From NCBI GenBank assembly GCA_013001485.1, contig JABDMN010000087.1, forward strand, positions 1 through 7,133: a stretch of DNA of 7,133 nucleotides, given 5' to 3'. Under the pieces are notes generated by a model. It was not told where the DNA came from and ran no database searches. It saw nothing but the letters and a program-made list of their open reading frames with translations. Numbering within the stretch: the stretch's first letter is position 1; each line of letters opens with the position of its first letter. This stretch comes from Acidimicrobiia bacterium. Lineage in GTDB: Bacteria; Actinomycetota; Acidimicrobiia; Spongiisociales; UBA5794. A program made the translations under genes and the position numbers. Below, in pieces: positions 6,508-7,133 of this stretch.

Positions 6508-7133
6508 TCAATCGCCTTCGGCAACGGAGCGGACAGCCACCTTGCGATCTGATGCTCGGTTGGCGTCGCCCTGGATCTCGAGCAACTGGACGGCATCATC
6601 CCGGGCTTCGCCGGCGGCACCGGCGTCGGCCGCCGCGAGACGGGCCTCGATGCCCTGCTCGCGAAGCTTGCGAGCCTCGTCGAGGAGCGCGTCGACCATT
6701 TCGTCCTCTGGCACCACCCTGACCACCTGGCCCTTGATGAACAGGTGCCCTTTTCCCTTCCCAGCTGCGATGCCGAGATCGGCTTCCCTCGCCTCGCCAG
6801 GCCCGTTGACGACGCAGCCCATAACCGCAACCTGGAACGGCAATTCCTCTGCCTCGAGAGCCTCCTGGGCGGCTGCAGCCACGGCGATCACGTCGACCTC
6901 AGCCCGTCCGCACGACGGACAGGCGATCAAATCGAGACCGGAGCGCTCCCGAAACCCGAGGTACTCGAGCAAAGAACGTCCAGCTTTGGCCTCCTCGACC
7001 GGGTCAGCGGTGAGCGAGAAGCGGATGGTGTCGCCGATACCTTCGAGCAACAACGTCGAGATACCGGCAACAGACTTGATGAGACCACCTGGGGGTGGCC
7101 CTGCCTCGGTCACACCGAGGTGCAGCGGATAGT
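6508..7133 (-). CDS. ispG: 4-hydroxy-3-methylbut-2-enyl diphosphate synthase IspG (GcpE), partial (N-terminus beyond window end)
   Basis: IspG converts methylerythritol cyclodiphosphate to HMBPP in the MEP isoprenoid pathway, using a [4Fe-4S] cluster and reduced ferredoxin or flavodoxin. The visible 207 residues begin within the TIM-barrel domain at [11 protein letters not shown], continue with [20 protein letters not shown] and the inter-domain region, then the C-terminal iron-sulphur domain: CPSCGR supplies two cysteines, [15 protein letters not shown] the third cysteine and the glutamate ligand. All cluster ligands are present. The family normally ends soon after the segment here reading [19 protein letters not shown]; this copy runs about 50 residues further with an Ala-, Glu- and Arg-rich helical stretch and a tail ending AVRSVAEGD. 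The frame is open to the right window edge, so the start, and probably dxr and rseP as in many Actinobacteria, lie outside. The stop TGA (6510-6508) almost touches the next gene. Confidence 0.96.
   Translation of the reverse strand, partial: YPLHLGVTEAGPPPGGLIKSVAGISTLLLEGIGDTIRFSLTADPVEEAKAGRSLLEYLGFRERSGLDLIACPSCGRAEVDVIAVAAAAQEALEAEELPFQVAVMGCVVNGPGEAREADLGIAAGKGKGHLFIKGQVVRVVPEDEMVDALLDEARKLREQGIEARLAAADAGAAGEARDDAVQLLEIQGDANRASDRKVAVRSVAEGD
6515..6519 (-). promoter_or_regulatory. Shine-Dalgarno sequence deciding the protease start
   Basis: GAAGG on the minus strand lies inside the last codons of ispG. It is 9 nt from GTG 6505 and 3 nt from TTG 6511. The spacing favours GTG, which also gives a compact lipoprotein signal peptide starting MRRLL. 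Confidence 0.55.

Noticed and set aside
5738..7132. Plus-strand open frame of 464 codons opposite the protease gene and ispG
   Set aside because: It spans two minus-strand genes with clear motifs and crosses their junction. The product is Arg/Ser-rich low complexity typical of a shadow frame.

Overview
The window is a high-GC, densely packed piece of a bacterial chromosome. All six real genes lie on the minus strand, so the biological order runs from the right end to the left: ispG (cut by the window end), a secreted trypsin-like protease, proS, rimP, nusA and infB (cut by the window start). The ispG / proS / rimP-nusA-infB order is a known housekeeping arrangement in Actinobacteria. With the GTG starts, the Ala/Glu-rich tails and the bacterial-type ProRS carrying an INS editing domain, it suggests a free-living high-GC actinobacterium, perhaps of the Acidimicrobiia or a neighbouring class. 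That placement is inference; no rRNA or other taxonomic marker is present.

Layout in the direction of transcription. (1) 7133-6508, the C-terminal part of IspG, the [4Fe-4S] enzyme of the MEP isoprenoid pathway, with an unusual Ala-rich C-terminal extension. (2) 6505-5144, a predicted lipoprotein serine protease with a His/Asp/Ser triad and C-terminal beta-rich domains; its start is 2 nt after the ispG stop. (3) 5101-3389, prolyl-tRNA synthetase, after a 42-nt gap. (4) A 110-nt intergenic region (3279-3388) with a candidate -10 box, a perfect 8-bp GC hairpin and a strong Shine-Dalgarno sequence. (5) 3278-2796 rimP, 2799-1507 nusA and 1500-1 infB, joined by an overlap and a 6-nt gap.

The left half is the transcription/translation block: RimP matures the 30S subunit, NusA controls elongation and termination by RNA polymerase, and IF-2 delivers initiator tRNA to the 30S subunit. 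proS supplies Pro-tRNA. The right half joins isoprenoid precursor synthesis to an envelope protease that has no obvious metabolic link to it. I see no mobile element, CRISPR array, tRNA or rRNA gene, and no gene-free stretch longer than 110 nt. The long plus-strand open frames opposite these genes look like shadows of high-GC codon use. I found no convincing new multi-gene system. The points most worth a second look are the protease inserted in the housekeeping block, the rimP leader hairpin, the missing ylxR, and the acidic tail of NusA.
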